Shown: positions 1 to 8,079, counted from the stretch's first letter. The stretch: 64,000 bases of DNA from JAOUEA01 sp963821925 (GCA_963821925.1 CAWGFO010000010.1:62001-126000), one strand, 5' to 3'. Made by a program: numbers and translations. Notes: generated from the letters alone by a model not told the origin.

Positions 1-445
1 ACGCGGTCCAGCCCGTCGCGGTGCCACCGCCGGCCGCGGCGAACCCGGACAGCAGCACGAGCAGCCCGCCGCCCGCGAAGCACCAGTACGACAGCGCGTT
101 CAGCCGGGGGAACGCCATGTCGGGCGCGCCGATCTGCAGCGGGATCAGGTAGTTGCCCAGGCCGGCCCCGAACGGCGCCACGAACAGGAAGATCATCAGC
201 GTCCCGTGGATCGTGAACGTGGTGTTGTAGGCCTCGTTCGAGAGCAGCTGTCGGCCGGGCTCCGCGAGCTCGGTGCGGAGCAGGTCCGCGAGCGCGCCGC
301 CGATCAGGAAGAACGCGAACGCCGTGACGCAGTACATGATCCCGATGTGCTTGTGGTTCGTGGTCGTGAGCCACGAGACCGGGCCGGGGCGGTGCGGCTC
401 CGCGGGGGCGGGTGCCGCGGCCGGACGGTCGACGGTGGTGCTCAC
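1..445 (-). CDS. ctaD: Cytochrome c oxidase subunit I (N-terminal part)
   Basis: Catalytic haem-copper subunit of the terminal oxidase in the cytoplasmic membrane, which reduces oxygen to water and pumps protons. The visible N-terminal 148 codons read VSTTVDRPAA, then a TTNHKHIGIMY segment and TIHGTLMIFLF followed by GNYLIPLQIGA. These are hallmark subunit I sequences around the first two membrane helices and include a haem-ligand His in TIHG. The GTG start overlaps the TGA of ctaC in a GTGA junction, so the two are translationally coupled. The gene runs off the left edge, so the remaining helices and the binuclear centre are not visible. The family call is secure. Confidence 0.96.
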   Translation of the reverse strand, partial: MSTTVDRPAAAPAPAEPHRPGPVSWLTTTNHKHIGIMYCVTAFAFFLIGGALADLLRTELAEPGRQLLSNEAYNTTFTIHGTLMIFLFVAPFGAGLGNYLIPLQIGAPDMAFPRLNALSYWCFAGGGLLVLLSGFAAAGGGTATGWTA

Positions 446-1203
446 GTCGCCACCACCTCACTGCGGCGTTCGGCGAGCCAGCTATCGAACGCGTCGGGCT
501 CCATCACGGTCACGCGGAACGTCATGTACGCGTGGTTCAGCCCGCAGAACTCCGCGCAGACGCCTTGGTACGTCCCGGTGTCGGTGGGCGTGACATCGAA
601 CCGGTTCACGTGCCCGGGGATCGCGTCGCGCTTGAACAGGAAGTCGGGGACCCAGAAGGCGTGGATCACGTCGTCGGAGGTCAGCACGACACGTACCGTC
701 TCGCCGCGGGGGAGCGCGATCTCGGGACCGGTGACGTTCTCGCCGGTCGGATCGCTCACGACCGTCACCTCCTGCCCGTCGTAGGAGAAGCGCCAGCCCC
801 ACGCGAACGCCTCGGCGCGCAGCGTCACGGCGGGGTCGGGCGCCAGGTCGCCCACCCGCTCCTCGGTGCGGAACGACATCGAGAACAACGCGATCACGAT
901 CACGACCGGGATCGCCGTGTACACGATCTCGAGCGGCACGTGGCCGTGGAACTGGCGCCCGAGCGCCTCGTCGTCGTCGGAGGGCCGGCGCCGGTACCGG
1001 AGCAGCGACCAGCCGATCAACCCGTACACGATCGCGCCCACCACGATCCCGGCGATCATGAAGACCTGCCAGAGGTCGAAGATGTCGCGCCCCTGCTCGC
1101 TCGCGCCGCGTGGCATCCCGAACGAGGACGAGCACGCGGAGAGGGTGGCGGTCGCGCCCGCGACGACGAGGGCGATCGCGGATCGGGCGACGAGCCGTCT
1201 CAC
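442..1203 (-). CDS. ctaC: Cytochrome c oxidase subunit II, CuA-bearing lipoprotein
   Basis: Receives electrons and passes them through the dinuclear CuA centre to subunit I. The 253-residue protein starts with a basic stretch and a hydrophobic segment ending in a lipobox-like LSAC, so the mature N-terminus is probably lipidated. Two membrane helices follow (FMIAGIVVGAIVYGLIGW and EIVYTAIPVVIVIALF). The C-terminal cupredoxin domain has the full CuA ligand set in CAEFCGLNHAYM, preceded by DVIHAFWVPDF. No C-terminal cytochrome c domain is fused, which fits electron delivery from a dihaem QcrC in a bcc:aa3 supercomplex. The GTG start overlaps the qcrB stop. Confidence 0.95.
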   Translation of the reverse strand: MRRLVARSAIALVVAGATATLSACSSSFGMPRGASEQGRDIFDLWQVFMIAGIVVGAIVYGLIGWSLLRYRRRPSDDDEALGRQFHGHVPLEIVYTAIPVVIVIALFSMSFRTEERVGDLAPDPAVTLRAEAFAWGWRFSYDGQEVTVVSDPTGENVTGPEIALPRGETVRVVLTSDDVIHAFWVPDFLFKRDAIPGHVNRFDVTPTDTGTYQGVCAEFCGLNHAYMTFRVTVMEPDAFDSWLAERRSEVVAT

Positions 1204-2597
1204 GGCGCCTCCTCCCGCTCCGGCGGCGCGACGTGCGTGGCCTCGAACCCGCCGTCGGCCGCGCGTCGGAGCGCCACCCGTGGCGGATCCTCGATCGGCC
1301 GCGCGTCGCGGCGGGCCAGGTCGCGGCAGATCCAGAACGTGAGCAGCCCCACCACGACGGGCAGCACGAACAGGAGCACGAGCAGCACCGAGTTCAGCGT
1401 GTCGACCTCGATCTGCAGGAACTTCGCGAGCACGTCGTTCGAGCCCGCGAGCATCAACACGATGAACATCGTGATGCCGGCCGCGCCCACCCCGCTGCGG
1501 ACCGGCGCCTCCCTGGGCCGCTGGGCGTAGTGGTGTGTGGCCGTGTCCCGCCGGACGCGCGCCTCGGCGAAGGGCCACAGCGCGAGCGCGGTGAAGATGA
1601 TGCCGGGCACGACCACGGCGGGCAGGAAGAGCTCGCCGACCGTGCGACCGAACAGCGTGAACTCCCAGTTCGGCCAGAGGCGGAGCAGTCCTTCGAGCCA
1701 CCCGACGTAGAAGTCGGGCTGGGCCGGCGCGGGCGCCGTGTAGGTCACGAACGGCCCGTAGAGCCATACCGGGTTGATCTGGGCCAGGCCGCCCAGCATC
1801 GCGATCACGGCGAAGGTCATGAACGCCACGCCGATCCCCTTCAGCGCGAATCGCGGCCACACCGGGATGCCCCTCACGGTGTCCTCGGTGGTCCCGGGTC
1901 CGCGGAACTGCGTGTGCGTCTGGTGCCAGACCAGCGCGAGGTGGGCCCCGAGGAGCGATAGCAGCAGCAGCGGGATCAGCAGGATGTGCATCACGAACAG
2001 GCGCGGCAGCAGCTCGGGGGAGGGGAACTCCCCGCCGAACAGCAGGAAGGCGAGCCAGGTGCCCACGAGCGGGATCGAGAGCACCGCCGAGTAGATGATC
2101 CGCAGGCCGGTCCCCGAGAGCAGGTCGTCGGGCAGCGAGTACCCCGAGAACCCCGCCGCGATCCCGCCGATCAGGAGGCCGACCCCGATCAGCCAGCTGA
2201 TCTCGCGCGGCTTGCGGAACGCCCCCGTGAAGAACACGCGGACCACGTGCGCCACCACCGACGCCATGAAGATCAGCGCGGCCCAGTGGTGGGTCTGGCG
2301 CATCACGAGACCCGCCCGCACCTCGAACGACAGCCGGAGCACCGACCCGTACGCCTGCGACACGGTCTGGCCGTGCATCGGCGCGTACGGCCCGAGGTAG
2401 ACGGTCTCGCTCGAGGACGCCACGTAGAAGAACGAGAGGAAGATCCCCGTGAGGATCAGCAGCACGAAGCTGTACAGCGCCAGTTCCCCGAGCATGAACG
2501 ACCAGTGGTCGGGGAAGACCTTGCGGAGGTTGCGCTTGACGAACGAGGTCGCGTCGAGCCGCTCGTCGATCCCGTCGACCGCGCGCCGCACGATCAC
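1200..2597 (-). CDS. qcrB: Cytochrome bc1 complex cytochrome b subunit
   Basis: Membrane core of the menaquinol:cytochrome c oxidoreductase, carrying the two b haems and the quinol sites. The 465-residue product starts VIVRRAVDGIDERLD and contains paired haem-ligand histidines in QTHHWAALIF/VVAHVVRVFF and in FVMHILL/LGAHLALVWHQTH. It also has a long run of hydrophobic helices in the C-terminal half. From memory it is shorter than typical actinobacterial QcrB. The GTG start shares a GTGA overlap with the qcrA stop, and the stop overlaps the ctaC start, so it lies in the middle of a coupled respiratory operon. Confidence 0.94.
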   Translation of the reverse strand: MIVRRAVDGIDERLDATSFVKRNLRKVFPDHWSFMLGELALYSFVLLILTGIFLSFFYVASSSETVYLGPYAPMHGQTVSQAYGSVLRLSFEVRAGLVMRQTHHWAALIFMASVVAHVVRVFFTGAFRKPREISWLIGVGLLIGGIAAGFSGYSLPDDLLSGTGLRIIYSAVLSIPLVGTWLAFLLFGGEFPSPELLPRLFVMHILLIPLLLLSLLGAHLALVWHQTHTQFRGPGTTEDTVRGIPVWPRFALKGIGVAFMTFAVIAMLGGLAQINPVWLYGPFVTYTAPAPAQPDFYVGWLEGLLRLWPNWEFTLFGRTVGELFLPAVVVPGIIFTALALWPFAEARVRRDTATHHYAQRPREAPVRSGVGAAGITMFIVLMLAGSNDVLAKFLQIEVDTLNSVLLVLLFVLPVVVGLLTFWICRDLARRDARPIEDPPRVALRRAADGGFEATHVAPPEREEAP

Positions 2598-3448
2598 GAG
2601 GGCATGTCCCAGAAGCTCGGGCCGACCGGCTCGGTGAAGTCGCCGGTGGCGCGGAGGACGCCGTCGTCGCCGATCTCGATCGGCAGCTGCGGCAGGGGGC
2701 GGGGCGCGGGCCCGTACACGGGCCTCGCGCCGTCGAGCACGTCGAACGTCGACTGGTGGCACGGGCAGCGGAGCTCCTGGGTCGCGGCCAGATACAGCCC
2801 CAGGGGGCAGCCCGCGTGCGTGCAGATCTTCGAGTACACGACGAGGCCGTCGGGCGCGCCCGTCGCTCGATCGGGCGGGAGCTGCAGCTGGTCCGGCTCG
2901 ACGCGGATCAGGACGGCCTGCGAGTCCGCCGACCCCACGAACCCCTCCGGGAAGACCGTCGTGAACGAGTTCGTCTCGAGCGTGTCGATCGTGACGAGCT
3001 GGCCGTCGGCGGTCACGAGCCGCGCCCCGGGGCTCCAGTCGGTGACGAGGAGCGAGTCCCCGGGCGCCTGCCCGAGCGACCGGATCGGGAACAGGGCGGC
3101 CAGGCCGAGCGCGCCCGCCGCGCCGAGCAACATCCGCGTCAGGAATCGACGCCGCCTGATCTCGTCGACGCCGTCCTCGATCGCCTCGGCCGCGCTCTCG
3201 AGCTCGGCGGCGCTGGGCGGGTGATGCCGAGGCTGGGTCTCGTGCGGGATGTCGGCCATCAGCCGCTTCGCCCACAGCAGGAGCCCGGCGCCGACGCCGC
3301 CGAGGGCCAGCGCGAGCAGCGCTCCCTCCGCCTGCGTCTGGCCGCCCGCCGCGTAGACGGCCGCCAGCCCCAGCGCGGCGAGGATCGAGACGGCGAAGCA
3401 GATCGCGATCCAGCGCTCGACACCCCGGGTGTCCCGTGGCGGGCTCAC
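2594..3448 (-). CDS. qcrA: Rieske iron-sulfur subunit of the bc1 complex
   Basis: Carries the 2Fe-2S cluster that takes the first electron from menaquinol. The 284-residue protein has two N-terminal hydrophobic segments (about residues 13-33 and 42-60), then an arginine-rich RRRRF before a third hydrophobic segment near residue 103. That pattern suits Tat-assisted insertion and the extended three-helix actinobacterial QcrA type. The cluster ligands lie in CTHAGCPL (Cys209, His211) and CPCH (Cys228, His231), with Cys214 and Cys230 positioned for the disulfide. GTGA overlaps join it to qcrC upstream and qcrB downstream. Confidence 0.95.
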   Translation of the reverse strand: MSPPRDTRGVERWIAICFAVSILAALGLAAVYAAGGQTQAEGALLALALGGVGAGLLLWAKRLMADIPHETQPRHHPPSAAELESAAEAIEDGVDEIRRRRFLTRMLLGAAGALGLAALFPIRSLGQAPGDSLLVTDWSPGARLVTADGQLVTIDTLETNSFTTVFPEGFVGSADSQAVLIRVEPDQLQLPPDRATGAPDGLVVYSKICTHAGCPLGLYLAATQELRCPCHQSTFDVLDGARPVYGPAPRPLPQLPIEIGDDGVLRATGDFTEPVGPSFWDMPS

Positions 3449-4203
3449 AACTTCGACCCCGTGAGCCGCAGGACCAGGATCAGCAGCCCCAGTCCGATCA
3501 CGACCGCGACCAGCCCCTCGGCGACGGCGCCGACGCGTCCGAGCTGCAGCCCGCCCTCGTCGGCGTTCGACCGGATCCACACGAGGTAGCGGGCGATCGA
3601 ATCCACGTCGCTCTGGTCGAGGGTCTCGGGGCCGAAGCGGGGCATCACGCCCGGCCCCACGCGGATCGCTTCGGCGATCTGCACCGGGTCGGGCGCCGTC
3701 AGGGAGGGGGCGATCTGCCCCCCGCCGACCGAGTCGCCCGATCCGCCGGCGCCGTGGCATCCTGCGCAGTTCTCGAGGAAGAGCGCGGCGCCGCGCACGA
3801 GGTCGCCCTGGCTCGTGTCGACCGTGGGGATCGGCTCGCCCCCGGGGACGAGCGCCGCGAGGTAGGCGACGATCGCGTCGATCTCGTCGGGCGAGAACTT
3901 CGGCTCGCCGCGCCGCGGCTGGTCGGCGGGGTTCGCGAGCGGCATCCGTCCCGTGGAGAGCATGAAGTTCACCGACGCCGGGCCCACCTCGGCCAGGCTC
4001 GGGCCGTTCTCGGTACCCAGGCCGTCGAGCCCGTGGCACGTGGAGCAGTTCGCCTGGTAGAGCTCCTGGCCGACGCGCGCCTCGTCCGTGAGCGCCCGGC
4101 TCGGGGCGGGCCGGAACGACCACGCGATCTGGCCGAGCACCGCGAGCAGGAGGCCGATCCGGAGGATCTTCGAGAGCAGGCGGGCCTCGGCGCGCGTCGT
4201 CAT
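3445..4203 (-). CDS. qcrC: Dihaem cytochrome c subunit of the bc1 complex
   Basis: Moves electrons from the Rieske protein to the CuA site of cytochrome oxidase. The 252-residue protein has an N-terminal membrane anchor or signal (ILRIGLLLAVLGQIAW), two c-type haem sites CSTCH (Cys53) and CAGCH (Cys146), and a C-terminal membrane helix near residues 230-248. Two fused cytochrome c domains with a C-terminal anchor are the actinobacterial QcrC design, which lets bcc and aa3 complexes work as a supercomplex without soluble cytochrome c. Its ATG lies one base after the ctaE stop. Confidence 0.95.
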   Translation of the reverse strand: MTTRAEARLLSKILRIGLLLAVLGQIAWSFRPAPSRALTDEARVGQELYQANCSTCHGLDGLGTENGPSLAEVGPASVNFMLSTGRMPLANPADQPRRGEPKFSPDEIDAIVAYLAALVPGGEPIPTVDTSQGDLVRGAALFLENCAGCHGAGGSGDSVGGGQIAPSLTAPDPVQIAEAIRVGPGVMPRFGPETLDQSDVDSIARYLVWIRSNADEGGLQLGRVGAVAEGLVAVVIGLGLLILVLRLTGSKL

Positions 4204-4204
4204 C

Positions 4205-4780
4205 TCACCGCAGCACGAAGAGGGTCAGGAACAGCGCGATCCATACGACGTCGACGAAGTGCCAGTAGTAGCCGATCGCGTGGAGGCCGTCGGTGTCGTG
4301 CCGGAAGGCGCCCTGGGCCGCCCGGGCCAGCACCACGACCATCAGCACGGCGCCCGCCGTCACGTGCAGGAAGTGCAGGCCGGTGAGCGACCAGTACATC
4401 GTGCCGTACGCGTGATCCGACACGCTGAAGGGGAGCTGCGCGTAGTCGTAGGACTGCATCGCGAGGAAGGCCACGCCGAGCGCGAGCGTGGCGAGGACCC
4501 AGCCGCGCAGCCCCGTGTGCGAGCCGCGCTCGGCGGCGCGGGCGCCGAGGTGGAACGTCAGGCTCGAGACGATCAGGACCAGGGTCGCGGCCGCGGCGAG
4601 CGTGACGTCGAGATCGGCCCCCTCGGGCGGCCACGGGCTCGTCTGCGCGCGGAGCGTGAAGTACGCGGCGAACAGTCCGCCGAACAGCAGGGTCTCCGAC
4701 GCCAGGAAGACGATGGTCCCGAAGCGCACGGGGGAGGTGCGGCCGTCGGCGTGCTCGCTCGCGATCGAGGTCTGCGCCAT
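4205..4780 (-). CDS. ctaE: Cytochrome c oxidase subunit III
   Basis: Non-catalytic membrane subunit of the haem-copper oxidase. The 191-residue product has five clear hydrophobic segments and the subunit III signatures GTIVFLASETLLFGGLFAAY, LTGLHFLHVTAG and YYWHFVDVVWIALF. The ATG at 4780 was preferred because a GAAAG lies about 9 bases upstream of it. An in-frame ATG at 4798 would add six residues. It is the first gene of the minus-strand respiratory operon and faces the divergent ctaG-like gene across about 110 bases. Confidence 0.93.
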   Translation of the reverse strand: MAQTSIASEHADGRTSPVRFGTIVFLASETLLFGGLFAAYFTLRAQTSPWPPEGADLDVTLAAAATLVLIVSSLTFHLGARAAERGSHTGLRGWVLATLALGVAFLAMQSYDYAQLPFSVSDHAYGTMYWSLTGLHFLHVTAGAVLMVVVLARAAQGAFRHDTDGLHAIGYYWHFVDVVWIALFLTLFVLR

Positions 4781-4847
4781 GTCCGCACTTTCTAACATGC
4801 CTGCGGCCGACCCCGGTCCGCGCGCTGGCGTCCGCCGGCGGGAACGT

Positions 4848-4862
4848 TGTCCGATCCGGACA
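4848..4862. promoter_or_regulatory. Perfect 6-bp inverted repeat between ctaE and ctaG-like gene
   Basis: TGTCCG-ATC-CGGACA forms a perfect palindrome with a 3-base centre in the only intergenic region shared by the divergent oxidase operon and the ctaG-like gene. Its symmetry and placement suit a transcription factor site, but no regulator can be named from the sequence. In GC-rich DNA a 12-base palindrome can occur by chance. Confidence 0.35.
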
Positions 4863-4891
4863 GGGACGGATCCGGTGGGAGGATGGACGGC

Positions 4892-5767
4892 ATGGACGTC
4901 CTCCCCGTCCCCGCCGCCACCGACGCCGCGACCGTTCTCGCCCAGTGGCGTTGGGACCCGTTCACGCTGGCCGGGATGTTGGCGGCGGTCTCGCTCTACG
5001 CGCTCGGCGTGACGCGCGTGCGGCGTGCCGGAGGGCGGTGGCCGGCGGCGTGGTCCGCGTGGTTCGGGACGGGGCTCGCCGCGCTCGCCGTCGCCCTGGT
5101 GTCGCCGGTCGACGCGTACGCCGACGTGTCGTTCTCGGTGCACATGGGCCAGCACCTTCTCCTCACGATCCTGGCGCCGCCTCTGCTCGCGCTCGGCGCC
5201 CCGATCACCCTGGCGCTGCGGGCGTCGTCCCTCGGCACCGGGCGCGCGATCACGTCCGTGCTGAAGAGCCGCGTCGTGTCGTTCCTCGGCCGCCCGGTCG
5301 TCGGGTGGCTGCTCTTCGTGACGGTGCCGGTCGTCGTGCACTATTCGCCGTTGTTCGACCTCGCGCTCCGCTCGCGGCCCTGGCACGCGTTCGAGCACGC
5401 CCTCTGGGTGAGCGCTGCCCTCGTGTACTGGTGGCCGATCGTCGGTCGCGATCCGTCGCCGCACCCCGTCCGATACCCGGTGCGCCTGCTGTCGATGTTC
5501 CTCGCGATGCCGGCGACCTCGTTCCTGGCGCTGGCGCTGTACATGACCTCGGCGCCGCTCTACCCGGCGTACGCCTCGCTCACGGCGCCCTGGGGCCCCT
5601 CGGCCCTCGGCGACCAGCGGAACGCGGCCGTCCTGATGTGGCTCGTGGGGAACCTCGGGATGATGGTCGCCATGCTGCTCGTCGCCGCGGCCTGGAAGCG
5701 GGACGACGACGCGCGCCAGCGCCGGCTCGAGGCGCGCGCCGACGGCCTCACGGCCGCCGGTGTTTGA
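4892..5767 (+). CDS. ctaG: Cytochrome c oxidase assembly factor, CtaG-type (caa3_CtaG)
   Basis: Polytopic membrane protein of the caa3-type CtaG family, which is needed for copper-dependent maturation of cytochrome oxidase. The 291-residue product has about seven hydrophobic segments. It also shows family features such as histidines near helix ends (SVHMGQHLLLTILAPPLLALG and RPWHAFEHALW) and an early WRWDP motif. The ATG at 4892 is preferred over the ATG at 4883 because GGGAGG at 4877-4882 sits 9 bases upstream of it. It lies divergent from ctaE, which supports a job in building the oxidase encoded next door. The CtaG role is inferred from family and context. Confidence 0.85.
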   Translation: MDVLPVPAATDAATVLAQWRWDPFTLAGMLAAVSLYALGVTRVRRAGGRWPAAWSAWFGTGLAALAVALVSPVDAYADVSFSVHMGQHLLLTILAPPLLALGAPITLALRASSLGTGRAITSVLKSRVVSFLGRPVVGWLLFVTVPVVVHYSPLFDLALRSRPWHAFEHALWVSAALVYWWPIVGRDPSPHPVRYPVRLLSMFLAMPATSFLALALYMTSAPLYPAYASLTAPWGPSALGDQRNAAVLMWLVGNLGMMVAMLLVAAAWKRDDDARQRRLEARADGLTAAGV

Positions 5768-5792
5768 ATCCGGGCCGTTCCCCTCCTACGGT
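5764..5792 (+). promoter_or_regulatory. Predicted sigma70-type promoter upstream of hdeD-like gene
   Basis: TTGAAT at 5764 and TACGGT at 5787 are separated by 17 bases, a good vegetative promoter match. The -35 element overlaps the stop codon of the ctaG-like gene. Transcription would begin near 5799, putting a palindrome in the short 5' leader. Confidence 0.5.
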
Positions 5793-5800
5793 GCAGCGGG

Positions 5801-5821
5801 TACCGGCGATCGTCGCCGGTA
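5801..5821 (+). promoter_or_regulatory. 9-bp perfect inverted repeat in the hdeD leader
   Basis: TACCGGCGA and TCGCCGGTA flank a 3-base TCG centre immediately after the predicted promoter and just before the AGGTGAGGGG ribosome-binding region of the next gene. As DNA it could be an operator; as RNA it would fold into a stable hairpin next to the ribosome site. The sequence cannot tell these apart. Confidence 0.45.
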
Positions 5822-5839
5822 GGTGAGGGGGTATCCACC

Positions 5840-6415
5840 ATGGCGTCCACGTCCGATCCGGCCGATATGCTCGGTGAGCTCGGCCGCTCATGGGGTTGGA
5901 TCCTGGCCTTCGGGATCCTCACGATCGTCGCCGGCGCGATCATCACGGCGAACCCCGCGGATACGGTGAAGGCCTTCGCCGTGGTCTTCGGGATCTGGCT
6001 CTTCGTGGCCGGGCTCTTCCGGCTCGTCTCGGCGTTCACGTCGCAGGGCGAGGGGCATCGCGCGCTCTATGCGATCCTCGGCCTCCTGTCGATCGCGATC
6101 GGCCTGTTCATGGTCCGCAACGTGTTCGACACGCTGCGCCTGTTCGCGTTCATCCTGGGCGTCTTCTGGGTGATCTCGGGCGTCGTCGACTTCTTCGGCG
6201 GCATCTTCATGAAGGACATGCCGCACCGTGGCTGGACGATCTTCATCGGCGCGCTGGGGTTCATCGCGGGCGTGATCGTGCTCGCGCAGCCGGCGATCTC
6301 GCTCGCCACCCTGGCCTGGATCATCGGGATCTGGCTGATCATCGACGGCGTGATGCTCTGCATCTCTGCGTTCCAGGTGAAGAAGTTCGCCGGGGGCCTG
6401 CCCGCCGCCGCCTGA
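5840..6415 (+). CDS. HdeD-family (DUF308) membrane protein
   Basis: Small integral membrane protein of the HdeD/DUF308 family, whose members are often acid- or stress-linked, although the biochemical activity is unknown. The 191-residue product has six evenly spaced hydrophobic segments arranged as repeated helix pairs, each with short Gly-rich turns (GWILAFGILTIVAGAI, LYAILGLLSIAIGLFM, GWTIFIGALGFIAGVIVL). The start has an upstream AGGTGAGGGG. The stop abuts the stop of pyrE on the other strand with no gap. It has its own promoter and a palindromic leader, so it is probably regulated separately from the oxidase genes. Confidence 0.85.
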   Translation: MASTSDPADMLGELGRSWGWILAFGILTIVAGAIITANPADTVKAFAVVFGIWLFVAGLFRLVSAFTSQGEGHRALYAILGLLSIAIGLFMVRNVFDTLRLFAFILGVFWVISGVVDFFGGIFMKDMPHRGWTIFIGALGFIAGVIVLAQPAISLATLAWIIGIWLIIDGVMLCISAFQVKKFAGGLPAAA

Positions 6416-6931
6416 TCAGTCGGTCGGCCTGAGCACCGCCACCGCGTCGACGCGATACCCCGCCTCGCGCAGGTGGTCGGCGCCGCCGCGGTCGATCGCG
6501 AGGATGATCTCCTCGATCACGACGCCAGCCGCCCGCAGGACCTCGGCGGCCGCGCGCACCTGGTGGCCGGTCGTGCTCACGTCCTCGATCAGCACGGCGC
6601 GTGCGCCCTCGGGCGCGTGGCCCTCGATCTGTGACCGCGTGCCGTAGGCCTTCGGCTCCTTGCGCACGACGGCGACCGGGAGCCCGGTCTCGAGGGCGAC
6701 CGCGGCCACGAGCAACGTGGCCGCGCCCTCGGGTGCCGCGAGGTGGTCGACGCCCTCGGGCAGCATGCCGGCGACCACGTGCGCGAGCTCGCGGAGCAGG
6801 TCGGGGCGGGTGAGGAACCGGAACTTGTCGAAGTAGACCGTCGAGCGCTTCCCGCTGGACAGCACGAAGTCGCCGTGGAGTTCGGAGGCCTCGACGAGGC
6901 GGGCGATCAGGTCGTCGTTCATGGGCGGCAT
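6416..6931 (-). CDS. pyrE: Orotate phosphoribosyltransferase
   Basis: Converts orotate and PRPP to orotidine 5'-phosphate in pyrimidine synthesis. The 171-residue product carries the PRPP-binding motif VLIEDVSTTG, the substrate loop region VVRKEPKAYGTRSQIEGH and the early GDFVLSSGKRSTVYFDKF, all typical of PyrE. Two starts are possible, ATG at 6931 (MPPMNDD) or ATG at 6922 (MNDD); neither has a clear ribosome site. It is divergent from pyrD, the preceding step of the pathway, with 20-29 bases between the starts, so one control region probably serves both. Confidence 0.93.
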   Translation of the reverse strand: MPPMNDDLIARLVEASELHGDFVLSSGKRSTVYFDKFRFLTRPDLLRELAHVVAGMLPEGVDHLAAPEGAATLLVAAVALETGLPVAVVRKEPKAYGTRSQIEGHAPEGARAVLIEDVSTTGHQVRAAAEVLRAAGVVIEEIILAIDRGGADHLREAGYRVDAVAVLRPTD

Positions 6932-6951
6932 GATGGCATGATGGGTGGCGC

Positions 6952-7983
6952 ATGGGCCTGTACGCGGCCGTCGGCCGCCCGCTGTTCTTCTCGCTCCCGC
7001 CGGAGGCGGCCCACCGGGTCGCCGGCGCGATGCTCGGGCTGCCGCTCCCGTGGCGCCGCATCGGGCACGCGGCGGAGGATCCCGCGCTCGTGACCGACCT
7101 CGCCGGCCTCCGGCTCCGGAACCCGATCGGCCTGGCCGCCGGCTTCGACAAGAGCTGCGCGCACCTCCACGCGCTGGGCGAGCTGGGGTTCGGCTACGTC
7201 GTCGGCGGCACGATCACGCGCGCCGCCCGCGCCGGGAACCCGAAGCCGCGGATCGCGCGCGACCGCGCTCGTCGCTCGATGGTGAACGCGATGGGCCTGC
7301 CGAACCCCGGCGCCGAGCCGGCCGCCGACCACCTGCGCCGGCACCCCGGCGCGCCCGCCCCGAGGATCGTGAGCCTGGCCGACGAGGCCCTCGACGACGC
7401 GGTCTCGGCGCTCGAGCTGCTCGCGCCGCTCGCCGACGGGATCGAGCTGAACGCCAGCTGCCCGAACGTCTCGTGGGGGCGCGACACCGACAACGAGACG
7501 CACCTGCGGGAGCTCGTGACCGCGTTCCGGGCCCGGACGGACCGTCCCCTGTTCGTGAAGGTGCCGCCGTTCGAGACCACGACGGAGCGCGAGGTCGTGC
7601 TCGCGCTCGCCTCGATCGCCGTCGGGGCGGGGGCCGACGGGGTCACGATCGGCAACACGCGGCCCGTCGACGACGTCCGACTCACGGTGGGACGTGGTGG
7701 GCGATCGGGCCGCGATCTCTGGCCCTCGACCGTCCCGGCGGTCGCCGCGGTGCGTGAGGCCGTGGGCCCGGGCTTCGCTGTGAACGCCTGCGGCGGCGTG
7801 TCGACGGCCGACGACGTGCTCGCCTGCCTCGAGGCGGGCGCGACGACCGTCCAGGTGTACTCGAGCCTCGTCTACGAGGGTCCCGGGATCGTCGGGAACC
7901 TGACGGACGGGCTCGCGCGGCGGTTGCGCCGCCGGGGCCAGGCGGTGGCCGATCTGAGCCTGGCCGGAGGCCCGCCCTCGTAG
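6952..7983 (+). CDS. pyrD: Dihydroorotate dehydrogenase, class 2-like, with Cys at the catalytic-base position
   Basis: Oxidises dihydroorotate to orotate. The 343 residues resemble the membrane-associated quinone-dependent class: an N-terminal extension (LYAAVGRPLFFSLPPEAAHR) precedes the FMN barrel, with LAAGFDKS, GTITRAARAGNPKPR, VNAMGLPNPG and C-terminal VYSSLVYEGPGIV. The active-site loop reads NASCPN, placing Cys170 where class 2 enzymes have Ser and class 1 enzymes have Cys. Either a variant class 2 enzyme or one with altered chemistry is possible. pyrE lies divergently upstream. Confidence 0.9.
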   Translation: MGLYAAVGRPLFFSLPPEAAHRVAGAMLGLPLPWRRIGHAAEDPALVTDLAGLRLRNPIGLAAGFDKSCAHLHALGELGFGYVVGGTITRAARAGNPKPRIARDRARRSMVNAMGLPNPGAEPAADHLRRHPGAPAPRIVSLADEALDDAVSALELLAPLADGIELNASCPNVSWGRDTDNETHLRELVTAFRARTDRPLFVKVPPFETTTEREVVLALASIAVGAGADGVTIGNTRPVDDVRLTVGRGGRSGRDLWPSTVPAVAAVREAVGPGFAVNACGGVSTADDVLACLEAGATTVQVYSSLVYEGPGIVGNLTDGLARRLRRRGQAVADLSLAGGPPS

Positions 7984-8001
7984 CCGCCCGGTCGACGTGT
8001 G

Positions 8002-8030
8002 TTGCCGTCCTCGGGTTCCCCCGTCACAAT
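8002..8030 (+). promoter_or_regulatory. Candidate promoter of the first pot operon
   Basis: TTGCCG at 8002 and CACAAT at 8025 are 17 bases apart, in the gap between pyrD and potA. A start near 8037 would give a leader of about 43 bases before the potA ATG at 8080. The -10 match is moderate. Confidence 0.4.
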
Positions 8031-8079
8031 CGGCGGGTTCATCGACCCGGGAGCCCGATCGACCTTGACCGCCGCCGTC

